Below, in pieces: positions 32,543 through 44,800 of a DNA stretch of 64,000 nucleotides; the first letter of the stretch is position 1; each line of letters begins with the position of its first letter. The notes under the pieces are model-generated. The model was given only the letters and a program-made list of their open reading frames with translations, made no database searches and was not told the DNA's origin. The translations under genes and the position numbers were made by a program. The DNA comes from Vanessa cardui (lineage: Eukaryota; Arthropoda; Insecta; Lepidoptera; Nymphalidae), in assembly GCF_905220365.1 (NCBI RefSeq), contig NC_061126.1, positions 6,200,001 to 6,264,000 on the forward strand. The letters are read 5' to 3'.

Positions 32543-33366
32543 AAAAGATATAAGATTCTTAAAGCAATAAGAGAATTGCAGTTCGAACTATTGTAGAATA
32601 AATACGTAATATATTTTCTACATAAATATTTTCATACAACAATACATAAACACATAGAACGTGAAATAAAACAAGCATCTTTAGTTAATTTAAATATTTA
32701 TTTTAAAATACTTAAAGCTTAGAAAGACATTTAATAATCAAAAATTACTAAAATTTTACTAAAACAATCTGTTTTAGCAAATACTTAACCATATCTTAAT
32801 TCTAAATTTAAGAGATATAAAAAAGATACATCTAAATTGAATAAAACGTCTTTGAAAATATTATCTAGTTTCGTAATTCGACTAATATTAGTAGTTCTAG
32901 ATCAAAATCTAGTGATATTTAAAAGTTACAAATTTATTTATATAATAAACAATGCATATACTCTGCAAGAAAATCTAATTATATAATTAAATAATCATAG
33001 TGACTAGTATAACTAGAAAATCTTATAAATAAAATATAACTTTGGCCTATCCTATTTCAAAGTGCACAAAGACAAACACCAAACAGCGACTACTCTATGC
33101 GATGCGAAGACCTTTTAAAATCTAAATATTTAATTTGCTATAATTAATAAAGAATTGTTGAATAACAGCCCGTCGATTTACTAATTACAAGTACATAATA
33201 TATTTTACACAATATACATGAACAAAAATATATGAAATAGAAATAGCATTAATTATATTGAAATGTTTTTTTGTGTCATAGACAATGAAGAGACAATAAC
33301 TGGTCTCTTTGAATATTTAAAAAAAAGTTTGTACGTTATGCTAACACGATTTTAGTATGAATTATG

Positions 33367-33648
33367 AAGAGTAAAGTAACAGCCTGTACATTTCCCACTG
33401 CTGAGATAAGGCCTCCTCTTCCATTAAGGAGAGGGTTTCGAACATATTCCACAACGCTGTTCCAATGCGGGTTGGTGGAATGCACATGTGGCAGAATTTC
33501 GATGAAATTAGACAATTGCCGGTCTCCTCACGATGTTTGAATTATAAACACATATATATATAGTGGTGCTTGCCTGGGTTTGAACCCGCAATCATCGGTT
33601 AGGATGCGACGTTAAGACGCGTTTTAACCACTGGGCCATCTCAGGTCG
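33367..33648 (-). mobile_element. tRNA-derived SINE (Metulj-like) with target duplication
   Basis: Flanked by the 9-bp duplication TGAATTATG (33358-33366 and 33649-33657). It has the subfamily features of the 12657 copy (CAGCCTGTACATTTCCCACT, no (GTT)n tail) and a deletion in the middle (...CACGATGTTT then GAATTATAAACAC). Confidence 0.88.
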
Positions 33649-34469
33649 TGAATTATGTAATGGGTGAAGTAAAACTGTTTACATATTGATTCGTCTGTGT
33701 TGAATAAAAATGAACATGACAACCACAACATCAACTTATAATGTAACATATCGTTACAAATTCGGTTGGTACACAAATAACACACCATAGTTACATCATA
33801 TCATCATTACAGATTACTAAAATCTTGTCAATCAAATAGTTTACTCGTTTATATAAAGAAGATTTTCTATAAATGTTCACACATAATAACGACATTTTCC
33901 TAGTCGGACCGTAACAATGATTATGAAACAAGACTTCTACAATGTCGTAAGTGTAAATCATATCAACCGTTCGTAGCGTCCACGCACGTAGCGTGCACGA
34001 ACGTGAGCACGTGACGTAGCAAAATCTCTAATATTCCATATCTGCCGATAGATGGCTCACAGATATCATTTCATTGATAAATTATTATAAAAGCCTTACA
34101 TTGATATCAATTGTAATTTCAAGAAATTTAATTGAATGAATGATATTAGTAAACGAGAGGAATGCATATCATAAACTTTTAACACTGATGATAAATCAAT
34201 GTATACGACATATTTCTAATCAAGTCCAAACAAGAGTAACCTATTTAAAGGCGGTATCTTTTAAATTAGAGAATATCTCATTGTTACCTATAATTAATAT
34301 ATTTAATCAAAAAGCGAACTCACTATTTTTGTTTTCTATGCTTTCCTTTTAATATAATTCAACGTGACGAATGAATACTAACCGCACATGCTTCTACGGA
34401 TATCAATCGCTAGATTTGATATTATATATGGAATATGATGTCGGGTAGCGTCGGTAGCGGGGGGGGCGG

Positions 34470-34781
34470 GGGGTGTCGAGCGAGTTAGGACTGCGGCGCG
34501 GGGGGGGACTAGCGAGTTAGTACTGCGGCGCGGGGGGGGCTAGCGAGTTAGGACTGCGGCGCGGGGGGGGCTAGCGAGTTAGGACTGCGGCGCGGGGGGG
34601 GACTAGCGAGTTAGTACTGCGGCGCGGGGGGGGCTAGCGAGTTAGGACTGCGGCGCGGGGGGGGGGGGGGCTTGCGAGTTAGGACTGCGGCGCGGGGGGG
34701 GGCTAGCGAGATAGGACTGCAGCGCGGGGGGAGGGGGCTAGCGAGTTAGGACTGCGGCGCGGGGGGGGGGGGTCTAGCGAG
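34470..34781. repeat. G/C-rich minisatellite abutting the Ric-8 stop codon
   Basis: About nine units of 31-38 bp, each GCGAGTTAGGACTGCGGCGC followed by a run of 7-14 G and (A)CTA. The last partial unit is the 3' end of the Ric-8 coding sequence itself: on the minus strand every unit repeats CCGCAGTCCTAACTCGC, the final Pro-Gln-Ser-stop and adjacent 3' UTR. Units 1-3 and 4-6 repeat as a block (variant GTTAGTACTG in units 2 and 5), a three-unit higher-order pattern. The G runs could form G-quadruplexes on the + strand. The array would lie in the Ric-8 3' UTR. Confidence 0.92.
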
Positions 34782-37700
34782 TTAGGACTGCGGGCGGTTG
34801 GGCGGGCGCTCGCGGATGTCGAGCACGTGGTCGAGCGGCTGCGGGCGGCCGTCGGGCCCGATGCGCGCCGGCTTCACCGCGCCCTCCGACAACATCTTGT
34901 CGAACAGGTTCACCAGCTTCATAGCCTCGTATTCTTTCTAAAAGTCATCAAATATATATATTTTCCATCCAAAACACCACCTGTGTATATCTATTACTGT
35001 ATTATCTCTGTACCCTTGCTATAATAATATTGTAAAGCGTGTTCTTTACGTCTTAATGCTTGGTGATATTACAGATGCGATAAATCGTCAATGATGACTA
35101 GTTGAAAACATACGACGCGTACGGCTGGCGGTTAACATGCTACTCTGATTTACCTTATTTCAAAAACATAACATAAGCGATAAGATTATATATTAAACTA
35201 TTAGTCGACCGCTGCTTCGCTCGGGTTTTAGGGTGTTTGTTGTTAGTGCCGTAAATAGCCTTTTCTGCACCCTGTGCGAGCTTCTATAACTGCGCCCTAT
35301 TTAAGCAGACCCTGTGCCTATTTTACAGTCTCACTCACTAAAACTTAAACGCAGGATCACTCCTGAAAATGCGTTGACCATTAACGATAAACACTAAACA
35401 CAAATATGCTCGTGCGCTGCCAAAAAAATGTTTGTATTGGAATCGAGTACTAGGGGCTCAGCGGTATCTTAACAAGAGCAAAACAAAAAAACAATAGTCC
35501 TGCCCAGTCTGTCTATTCTTGCGCCCCCAAGAGTCTACCCCCTGTGCCTGGGCACCGATGCCACCGCCCTTTTTACGCCACTGTTTGTTGTCATGTATCA
35601 GACAAAAAAGTAGCCTATGTCTTTTCTTGCAGTTCAAGTTTGCTTCATATCAAATTCCATCAAAATCGGTTCAGCGATTTGGTCGTGAATGAGCGACAAA
35701 CAGATAGAAAGAGTTACTTTCACATTTATAATATGAATATAGATTAAAATAAAAATATTGCAAAATAGATTCAAAACATTTTTACTAATATTATAAATGC
35801 GAGTGTTGTTGGATGGCCCATAAAACACGAATAACGCTGCGAGCGAAACTATTTAGTAAGAATATATATTTTACGAAAACTCAAACATCTGTATCGATTT
35901 CACGTATAAGTTTACACTTGTCAAACGTGAATCCAATGAAATCTTGCGGTTAGCGTTTGTGTGGTTTGACGTAAGTACCAAGATATATTATCATTATTAT
36001 TGAATTGTACGCAAAGAAATGATTTTCAAGCAAATATCCGCTACCTATTCGATACTATCATTTCATAGTATAAAACAAATGTGCTGACCGCTGTATGTAG
36101 GGACATATATAGGGATGTATGCTTACAAATTAAAAATTACGCAACGTATTTTGATGCAGTAATTTTTATTGATGTCGTAAATAAACAAATTATGTAGTAT
36201 TTTTAGTTGATACTAAAAATACTACATAATTTGTTTTTTACTGACGTATTGCACCCGTGCAAAACGGGGATCGCTAGTTAAACATTGCTCACATTAAAAT
36301 GACACACGCGAAATTTCAAATTAGTTTTAATACGAATAACAACGGCTGCCTTAAGAATATCTAACAAAAAATAATAATTTGCCAATTGAAATAACATAAA
36401 CGATCTATTGACGCATTCAGTCGATTGAGTGTAGCCGCCATTTTTACTCGACACACGTGGTAGGGAAGTAAAAACGTCAGTCACTACACTATACACAAAT
36501 ACACATGATCTATAATACAAATGGTCTATCATATTGTTCAACTATGTCCAAATACGTCATTTGTAAAAAAAATACGTGTTTAATAATATTTAATATTTAC
36601 ATCATCCTAAATCTATATTCATATTAGTCTGTCTGTCTGTCGATTTTTCACGACAAAACCGCTGAACCGATTTTGATGAAATTTCGTATGAAGAAAATTT
36701 AAACTCCAAGAAAGGACATAGGCTACTTTTTGTGCCTGACACAAAATAACCAACGCCCTAAACTAATTACAAGAGACAACATCTTACTTCCACTGCTTGA
36801 ATCCAGTGGCGGCGTAAGGCGTGGGCGGTATGGGCCCAACAACCTAAGGCCCAAAAAAAAGTACAACACAACATTGGGATCAGAGTACTGTAAAAAAAAA
36901 ACAAGGGCCTCGCAAACTGTATCTTGCCCATATTAAGATTCGATCTTGCGCCGCCATTGCTTGAATGGATAATATGTCCTTCCCGTTATTTTATTAGTCA
37001 CAAACTAATGTTTACCTGCTCATCGGTCATGCCCTCGAAGGGATTCGAGCGAGGCGGCCTCGTGCAGCCCACGACTGGGTCGATGCGAGGTTGAGCTTCC
37101 AAGTACTCTTCAGTGTCGGAGTCTTCGCTGCTGGATGAGTACAGCACGGGGCCGCGGCTGCTGCCCATCAAACCCTTTTGTGCTAAGTGACCGGCCGCGT
37201 TACCGAATCCTGTATACTTTACCATCCGACCCACTAGAAAAAGCATATTGTTATATTAAGTCATAGAATAGTAGTTCTGAGCGATTTCATCATCATCAAA
37301 GACTTCCATCTGCTCATCACACATGAGATATTAGTGTATATGAGATAAGTGCCGTGATGACAGATCAAAGGTAACGAATCTAAAAAATACATAATAAATA
37401 CAAGGAGATTAAGCTTAGGATTTTATGCAAGTTATTAAAAACTATATCCAGAGTTTTATTAGTTTGCAGTGAACACATTTAAATGAGGATATGGGAAGTA
37501 CACTCTAATAAGAAAATTCGACAAATGTCTAAATAAAGTTTCCGATGAAATATCCTATAGATACACGGCTCGTTACAATAATGATAAACTGAATTCATTA
37601 ATAACACTCACCCTTTTCTTTGCATAGAATGAAAAGAAACTCTGCGACCAGGTCTCTAACAGATGTTACAGGCGTAGTAAGAAGCCGGCACAGCTGATTA

Positions 37701-40124
37701 CGAAGTGTATGTCCCTTCTCAGGGGGTCTAGAGACATCACGTAAGGGCGGCAGCACAACTTGCCTTAAATACTTTCGTTGAGCTCGACAACCGCGAGAAC
37801 TTTTGTTCAAAACGGTAAGAATCGGAGACAGGTTTTCATATTGATTTTTGGTACTCTGTAACAAAATAATAATGCTTTATTTGTACATTTAATAAAAATT
37901 ATAATGAACTAACAAAAATATGGAATAAAATAGATTTTCTATAAAACATTAAAATGTTTGATTTTAATTTTATTTAATCTTAATTCAGACTGAAATATTT
38001 GACTAGTAAACTCTACTTTAGTTACTCCATTGGTATGGTTGAAAAATCATTTGGCCATCTCTACATATGTTTGTTGTCTAAATAAGTTGAAATAGAACAA
38101 CAACTGTTAAACATGTCAGATTACAAATACTAGTAAGTAATACTGTTTAACTCCCTATATTCTTTGTGATATTCTTATACACTATAATTCACTTAGACTT
38201 GGGATCACAGAATTGTTTTTTTTTTCAAAACTCTGTTAAGGTAAATACTGTTAAGGTAAATATTTCCTCCAAATATTGGACTATGTAAAAACTCCATTTT
38301 ATTCATTAACAAACTTAACTCCTACCTGGGGTATACCAAGAGTTAACTGGCTGTTATGGTTTTAATTCCGAAATGTAATGTACATTAAAATGCTAGATGG
38401 ATGAGTACACTACTCTTGATGTAAGTCAAGGTAGCTGATACTAACATGTTAATTAGGTTACTACTTAAGTATACAATTAAGGTAAACATAGAACAATTTC
38501 TTTGATCACCTTAATATTGTATAATATTATGGTAATCAAAGAAGACTCACATTGTACTTGGTGGTAACAAAAAAAGTTTGATAATTGAAATTAATGATCA
38601 CTTATTAACAAATTCTATGTAATTTAAATATTCTTACAGTTGTTATTGAGAGCCTATATTGCAAAAGCTGGAGCAAGGCTTGTAAAGCATCCATGTTTCT
38701 GCCATCATATATATTTTGTGCTGTTTCTCCATCATTCAACTCTGGTGTCAAATACTGATAGAAAACTGGTGGAACACTAGAAAAAAAAATCATATCAAAC
38801 ATCTACATTATGAATGATATACATCATACTAAGTAAAAAAGTTTAATTAATAATATTTAATATTACCAAATAAATGATAAAATAGATTATTTGGCTTACC
38901 TGGTTAATAAGTTAGCAATGTTACTGTGTAACTCCATTAACTTCTCTTGTGTTGGAACATGAGCATACAGTAATGTAGTTAATGCTGGCATTAATCTTAG
39001 ATACATTCCTTCATCTTCCTCACTCACTGGCTCCTCAGAACCAGAATGCAACATAAGGTTGAACTGTGTCTTCAATATTTCACACATTATTGCTTGTTGG
39101 TTTTCCTGGCAAAATAAAATACCAAAAATTATATAGGTTATACCTCAAATTAAAATTAAAAATGGTTAATTACAATCTCATTAAAAACAAACATTACATA
39201 ATTTTATTGATTATAATGCTACCACTAGATGAGAACCTATATTTTGAATACTCATTGTTGTTATTAAATAAAAAAAATTACCTGTAAATAACAGTTATGG
39301 GATCCCTCAATTACATCACTCACTCCAGCTACCTCCATTTGTGGCTCAGTTGCTTCGACAACAAGCTCATTCAAACAACTTATTAAGTAATCCATTCCAT
39401 GTAAATCATTTTTTATTTTAGCCTTTATGTCTTGCCTTAAGGCTGTCAAGATGAATAGCAATTTCATATCAAAAAGCATTATCTCATCTTTAAAGGATAT
39501 TTCTTTATAGGACCGCAGTCTTGCCACTAGACCTTGTGCTATGCTTGTATGGGCACACAAAGCCCGAGCCACTTCACTGTTGAAAGCTATGTTGCACAAA
39601 CATTTCAATGCTTCAACTACCACTTCCTTCACAGGCATATCAACATCCATTGTATCCTCGGGATCAACAAAATTGAACAAACCTGCCTTTTCTATTAATG
39701 TTATAATCCATTTTTCGCAGATCAAACTCTCAAGCTCAGTTTTATCTCGGCTGAATTAGAATGAAAATAACATTTTAATATGCTCATTACAACAAATCAA
39801 TACTTAAATAAAATTTTAAAATTTACCTTAAAAGCCTTATTGTAGTTAAGCAAAGAACATGAATACTTTCCGAGGACTTTGATTGAAGATGTTGAAATAA
39901 TGCTGCCCATAATGAAACACGTCTGTTATTCGCCAATAGGAAAGGAAACGAAAATACGTTGTCATTCTGAAAATACATTTAAAATTTAAAGTCTTAATAT
40001 TTAAATCAATAACAACTAAAGAATTACACTATTAAAAACTTACAACTTTTAAAAAATTCTCTAATATTTGGATGATTTCACTGAAATTATTACCACTTAA
40101 AACGGTTATTTCGTCTTCGTTCAT
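34782..40124 (-). CDS. ric8a: Ric-8 (synembryn), G-alpha chaperone and exchange factor
   Basis: Eight exons in coding order: 40124-40044, 39966-39827, 39750-39282, 39105-38900, 38776-38638, 37855-37612, 37233-37016, 34937-34782. All phases agree and give 550 aa, normal for the family. Ric-8 binds GDP-G-alpha subunits in the cytosol, helps them fold, and stimulates nucleotide exchange; in insects it is needed for G-protein membrane localisation and asymmetric division. Recognisable parts are the armadillo-like helical body (VEALKCLCNIAFNSEVARAL, LLFILTALRQDIKAKI), MVKYTGFGNAAGHLAQKGLM, and the acidic block SSSSEDSDTEEY (residues 459-470), whose S462 and T467 correspond to the CK2-phosphorylated pair known in mammalian Ric-8A. 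The C-terminus is VLDIRERPPNRPQS. Intron 7 (34938-37015) is full of Helitron and hAT insertions. The stop abuts the minisatellite. Confidence 0.93.
35199..35744 (+). mobile_element. Helitron-like element interrupted by a hAT element
   Basis: The left part begins CTATTAGTCGACCGCTGCTT, the right part has AAAATCGGTTCAGCGATTTG and ends CACATTTATAATATGAATAT AGATT, the typical ends of the abundant lepidopteran Helitron-like (Lep1-type, from memory) repeat. The 340-bp hAT insert at 35244-35583 splits it. It lies in Ric-8 intron 7. Confidence 0.7.
35244..35583. mobile_element. Non-autonomous hAT-like element nested in a Helitron
   Basis: The 8-bp target duplication TTTGTTGT is perfect (35236-35243 and 35584-35591). 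The ends are TAGTGCCGTAAATAGCC on the left and ...TTTTTACGCCACTG on the right, i.e. short diverged inverted repeats of the hAT CAGTGGCG type. There is no transposase ORF. It contains a repeated CCTGTGC motif. Confidence 0.8.
35783..36276 (-). mobile_element. Helitron-like element, reverse orientation
   Basis: It starts TACTAATATTATAAATGCGA (complement of the family 3' end) and ends CACCCGTGCAAAACGGGGAT CGCTAGTT (complement of the 5' end). The boundaries are inferred from these two termini. It contains the 36183-36236 hairpin. Confidence 0.6.
36183..36236. repeat. Perfect hairpin, 25-bp arms and 4-nt loop
   Basis: Arms 36183-36207 and 36212-36236 are perfectly complementary. The outer sequence is AAACAAATTATGTAGTATTT. 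It sits near the 5' end of the reverse Helitron-like element. Confidence 0.9.
36600..36795 (-). mobile_element. Helitron-like fragment
   Basis: The complement of the family 3' half: CTATATTCATATTAGTCTGT, CAAAACCGCTGAACCGATTT and AGGACATAGGCTACTTTTTG. It is in Ric-8 intron 7 next to the hAT miniature element. Confidence 0.65.
36804..36959. mobile_element. 156-bp miniature hAT-like element
   Basis: The ends CAGTGGCGGCGTAAGG and ...CTTGCGCCGCCATTG are short inverted repeats of the hAT type. Near-identical 8-bp duplications flank it: CTTGAATC (36796-36803) and CTTGAATG (36960-36967). The interior includes GGCCCAAAAAAAAGTAC. No ORF is expected at this size. Confidence 0.75.
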
Positions 40125-41848
40125 AATTATAGTATAGTGATACCGTTTTTTATTTATTAAATTTAATTGATCTCGAGGTTGATTATAATTTTAACAGGAA
40201 TCAAATGAAAACAGAGACCAATTTTAATTACAAATGATAAATATGACAACTGACAATTGACATGATATGCCAGTCCCACGAATATTGACAATTTCAGAAT
40301 CATACAGAACTAATACAACTCTCCATAGTTTACTGTTGATGTAAGGGGATGTATATGTGAATAAAACTGTGCCTTAAAATGGATGAAGTATAAATGGCGC
40401 TGCTGTGTTCGTGTTCGTGAGTGTTCTCAATTCAACCGGTATATATATACATATATATATTTTTTATGTTTGTTCGCCGATTACTTCGCCATTCGTGAAC
40501 AGATGTTGATGATTTTTTTTATTTAGGTAGAAAGAAGATACTTCTGGAAAGGTACCATGATGAAGATATCAAAGTGTAATGATGTGATCCTGGAGAAATC
40601 GAGGGGAACCCTTAAATTTTATAGGCACATGTACCGTGTATTTTATTTTCTCAAGTTATATTGGCATTTTATTGGCTTATGGCAATCATAATGTTATATT
40701 GCTGATTGATGATGGAAGGTGTAAGTCCTCAATTACTAGGAGTTAGGAAATAGTTTCGTCGTAGCTTTTATGAAGAGAAGTACAGGTTCACTAAACATTT
40801 CTTTTGCTATGTTATTGTTTGATATATCATGCTCCAGAAGTGGTACCGTATAAGTTTTACTGAAATAGGTTCAGCGCTTTTTGAAAAATAGCCTTATGTA
40901 ACCATTTGTTACGTAAGGTCTTTTAATTTCTATTTTGAGAAAATAACACTAAAAAGAGTAAAATAAAATATTTTTTCTAAAAAATAATCGGCAGATCGTA
41001 TGTAAATATTTCTATATTTTGTTTTTCACTCAAAATCGTCCAACTTCAATAATACGTGTTTAAATCAAATTATTTTATTACTTTTTATTTATCACTTTGA
41101 AGTCGGTGTTATTATTTAGAAAAAATATTTTATTTTAATCTTCTGTGAAATGATGTTAGAGAGAGAGAGGTAAACCTCTTACAAAATAATAAATTATTTT
41201 ACTTGATGGTAAAGCTTCAAGATAGATATTGCTATCTCATTATATATTCTACCGCGAAATTGCAGCACTTAAGATGGTCGTGATCCAGTTTGAATATTTT
41301 TATTATTCAGTGACAAGTTATATTTCAACTTAGTTCCAACTACCCTACGTTTGTTAGTACATAGGCGAGTAAGGTATTGTTAATTGCTTAGTACTTATTA
41401 CAGCCCGCCAATAGATTGAGAATAAAATTAACTAACTAAAATTAATTGTGTATGTATGCATTAGCATATAAATTTATAAACATAATATTAACATATAATT
41501 TTATTAATTATTTAAGGTCTCCACATATATATGTACTTTTCAAAATAGTACATATGAAAAAAAGTTTTTCGATAAACTCTACAAAGTTTGAGCATATTGT
41601 TTGAGTTTTTCTATTACTAGTGAAATTGATTTTATACCTGGTTTTTAGAAAAATATGCAATCAAAGTTATATTTCGTAACCTATATTTGGGTCTGTACTG
41701 TGTGTGTTGGTACTGTGGTCATTGAATTTTTGACACTGACATAAAATTTTGACTTTTAAATCAAACTATACAGAATTACATATTTTAGAATCAGAGACGA
41801 CCAGGTTTCAGGTCTTATCATTTAAAGGTAATTCAGAAAGGCCTGAAA
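40125..41848. other. Divergent intergenic region between Ric-8 and NDUFA9
   Basis: The two genes face away from each other, so both promoters should lie here. I see no TATA box that can be assigned with confidence. A dispersed repeat at about 40460-40650 (TGTTCGCCGATTACTTCGCC, GATCCTGGAGAAATCGAGG, AATTTTATAGGCACA) has a relative at 49660-49870. The rest is AT-rich with no exon. Confidence 0.6.
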
Positions 41849-44800
41849 ATGGCTCCAGTAGCTTTAACAGGCCATTTGGCAACTAAAATTATACGTAAGT
41901 TGACTTAAATATTACACATTTTTCTATTATAATAAAAATATAAAGCTCTTACATAATTCTCTGCTTATATTTGACATTTTTTTCAACAACAAAAATAAGT
42001 TATCTATTATGATTAATTGGAATATAATCATTAACATGCAGAACTTAATTTCGTTTATAATTTTATCCAATTACTAGCTAAAAATGGGTACATGAGTATT
42101 GTTTACATCAAGTCTGCGCAATATAGCAATGAAGGAAAACTCAATTTGGCCTCTTACAAGAGAGGAACTGGTGGTCGTAGTAGTTTCAATGGAGTAGTGG
42201 CGACAGTGTTTGGCTGTACAGGGTTTGTTGGGCGGTATGTTTGCAACAAGCTGGGCAAAACTGGTACCCAGGTCAGTGACTCCATGATCAATATATAAAA
42301 TATATTTTTCTTTAAATGTTTCATTTCTTTTTATTATATTATTATACTTTATACAAGCAAACATTCAAGATATTTGCTGGAAGGTCAGGGAAACGAAAGC
42401 TGAAGGTGTGCAGGAAAATTCAAGGAAAATTGCAATTCTAATTTCCTTACGTCCTAACTTTTTCATATCACTATTAAATAAAGAATATCATTAATTCCTG
42501 TGTAGTCATTGAATCAAAACTATTGATAATGTTTATTTTTATGATTAGATTACTTCTTGTTATGGAGTGTACTATATAATGATATAACTTTGGTTACAAT
42601 TTGAATATGCACGAAATAGGTGCATATTCAAATTGTAACCAAACTAAGAGTTTAAAAAAATTTACAGCATATGTACCAAAAATGTATACAATTACTACTT
42701 TATCTTTCTTTTAAATATAGTGTAGATGGAAAGGACTTACTATTACTATAAATAATTCTCCCAATAGAAATAACTTTGTTGCATTTCTGAACTCTAGCTC
42801 AATATGTAAAAATAGATCAAGTAATTAAAGTAATTGTTATATTGCAGATGATATTGCCTTATAGAGGTGACTTTTATGATGCCGCAAGGTTGAAAGTTTG
42901 TGGTGATCTTGGTCAAGTTTTGTTTACACCATTTCACTTACAAGATGACGAATCCATTGCTAAAGCAGTCCGTTACTCCAATGTTGTCATTAACCTTATA
43001 GGCAGAGACTATGAGACTAAAAACTTTAAGTTTAATGATGTACATGTTGATGGAGCCAGGCGTCTAGCAAGGTACATAAGAGTAACTCTTGATTTATTTA
43101 CAATACTGCCTTGACTTATCATTATAAATGCATTGAACAGTATTAAACCCTTCCAAATGCTTATTTCAAAATAAACAATTTCAGAATCAGTAGAGAAATG
43201 GGAGTAGAGAGATTCATCCATTTATCTTATTTAAATGCCGAGGAACATCCAACTCCTCTTGTCATGAAGAAGCCATCCATGTATAAAATCAGCAAGTACT
43301 TGGGAGAATGTGCTGTTAGAGAGGAGTTTCCTACTGCAACAATTCTAAGAGCTTCTGATATCTATGGTTCAGAAGACAGATTCTTAAGGTACTTCAGGTT
43401 TATTAGTTTTACCTACAAATGTGTTTATTTGCCGTTTTCATATCACATAAAAATTGGCACATATGCTAAATATATAAATAATAAAGCAAGCTTGACTAGA
43501 AAATTACATCAGTTATTTGACATAACTTTGGCTGTGTCTTGCTTTCAATTTTAAAGACATGAAAGCCAAAATCTTGCTTGAAAAATATGATATATTGTAC
43601 AATGCCAAACAGAACCACAAGAGCCTGAATATAGGGCATATAGTTCTTTGATGAATAATTTAACCAGTTTATTTTTTTATAAAATGTTTTAAACATAGTT
43701 TAATGTGGTAATTAAACTATAAACAGATGTAATATCAGCAAATTAAAAACAAAAATCAGAATTCAAAATTCTTAGTTTTGAAATCTATCTTGGCCCTTTT
43801 AGTATATTTATATATTTATTATAAAAATTACACCATGAACTTATCACTGAACACTTAAAATTAATATTTGATATAGGTAACATTCAAGGTGATACATCTA
43901 TATTGTGTAAACAACATATAAGACCTTAATTCCTTAGCCAAAGATGCCACCTTCACTCCCCTGACCTCATCTATAGATAAATGAGACCACTTACTGTCAG
44001 TAATCCATTTGGCTTTTTGATAAAAATAAACAAATTATTTTACACAATAATAATTAGTAAGATCACAAAACTAAGGGCCAAGGTCAAAGAATCCTGTTCC
44101 TTGTGAATTAAGCTTACATTCCTCACAGAAATCAGAAATATTGTAATATTTTAGTAAGTTTTAATCATGATCTCTTTGTATTTTTTTTAGAGCTTTTGCT
44201 TCTCTTTGGCGCATTCATAGCCATATCATGTCACTGTACAAGAATGGTGAAGCAACAATTAAGCAACCAGTGTATGTTGGTGATGTGGCCCAAGCCATCC
44301 TGAATGCTGCCCGCGACCCTGACACCAGATGCTTAACATATCAAGCGGTTGGGTAGGTTAATAAAAGTAAACCTTCAATAAAGATTGTTTTCATATAATA
44401 GTTGACTACACGTAATTCACTACCTCATTTGTATATTACTTCTTTGTAACAAAAAATATAGTAATATCAGAATATAATGTAGATCTGTTACTAAAATTTA
44501 CTTGTCATGCTTTTTTCAGACCTAAACGTTATCTACTACGTGACCTTGTCATCTGGTTCTACCAATTAATGAGAAAAGACGAGAATTGGGGATTCCGCCT
44601 GATGGACATGAAATACGACCCTCTATTGCCTCTGAAGGTTATGGTGGTTAACATGATATCGCCTGCCTATCCATTTGGAAACCTGCACTGGGAAAGCTTG
44701 GAAAAGGTAAAATATAAAATGCTTTCATGTATTATAAAACATATAAATTTCCTAATATCTCCAATGCCTTAACCTTGCCATAAAAATTATGATCAAATCA

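Larger units (their letters stand above)
29855..34440. other. Gene-free repeat-rich intergenic region
   Basis: Between the spondin 5' end and the Ric-8 3' end I find no coding exon. It holds a 3' SINE scrap at about 30660-30712 (CAGCAGTGGGAG), a LINE 3' end (31494-31630), a palindrome (31898-31944) and two SINEs (32239-32542, 33367-33648). A GC-richer patch at about 31175-31225 could be an upstream spondin promoter or exon but has no diagnostic motif. Imperfect repeats of GCACGTAGCGTGCACGAACG lie near 33983. Confidence 0.55.
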
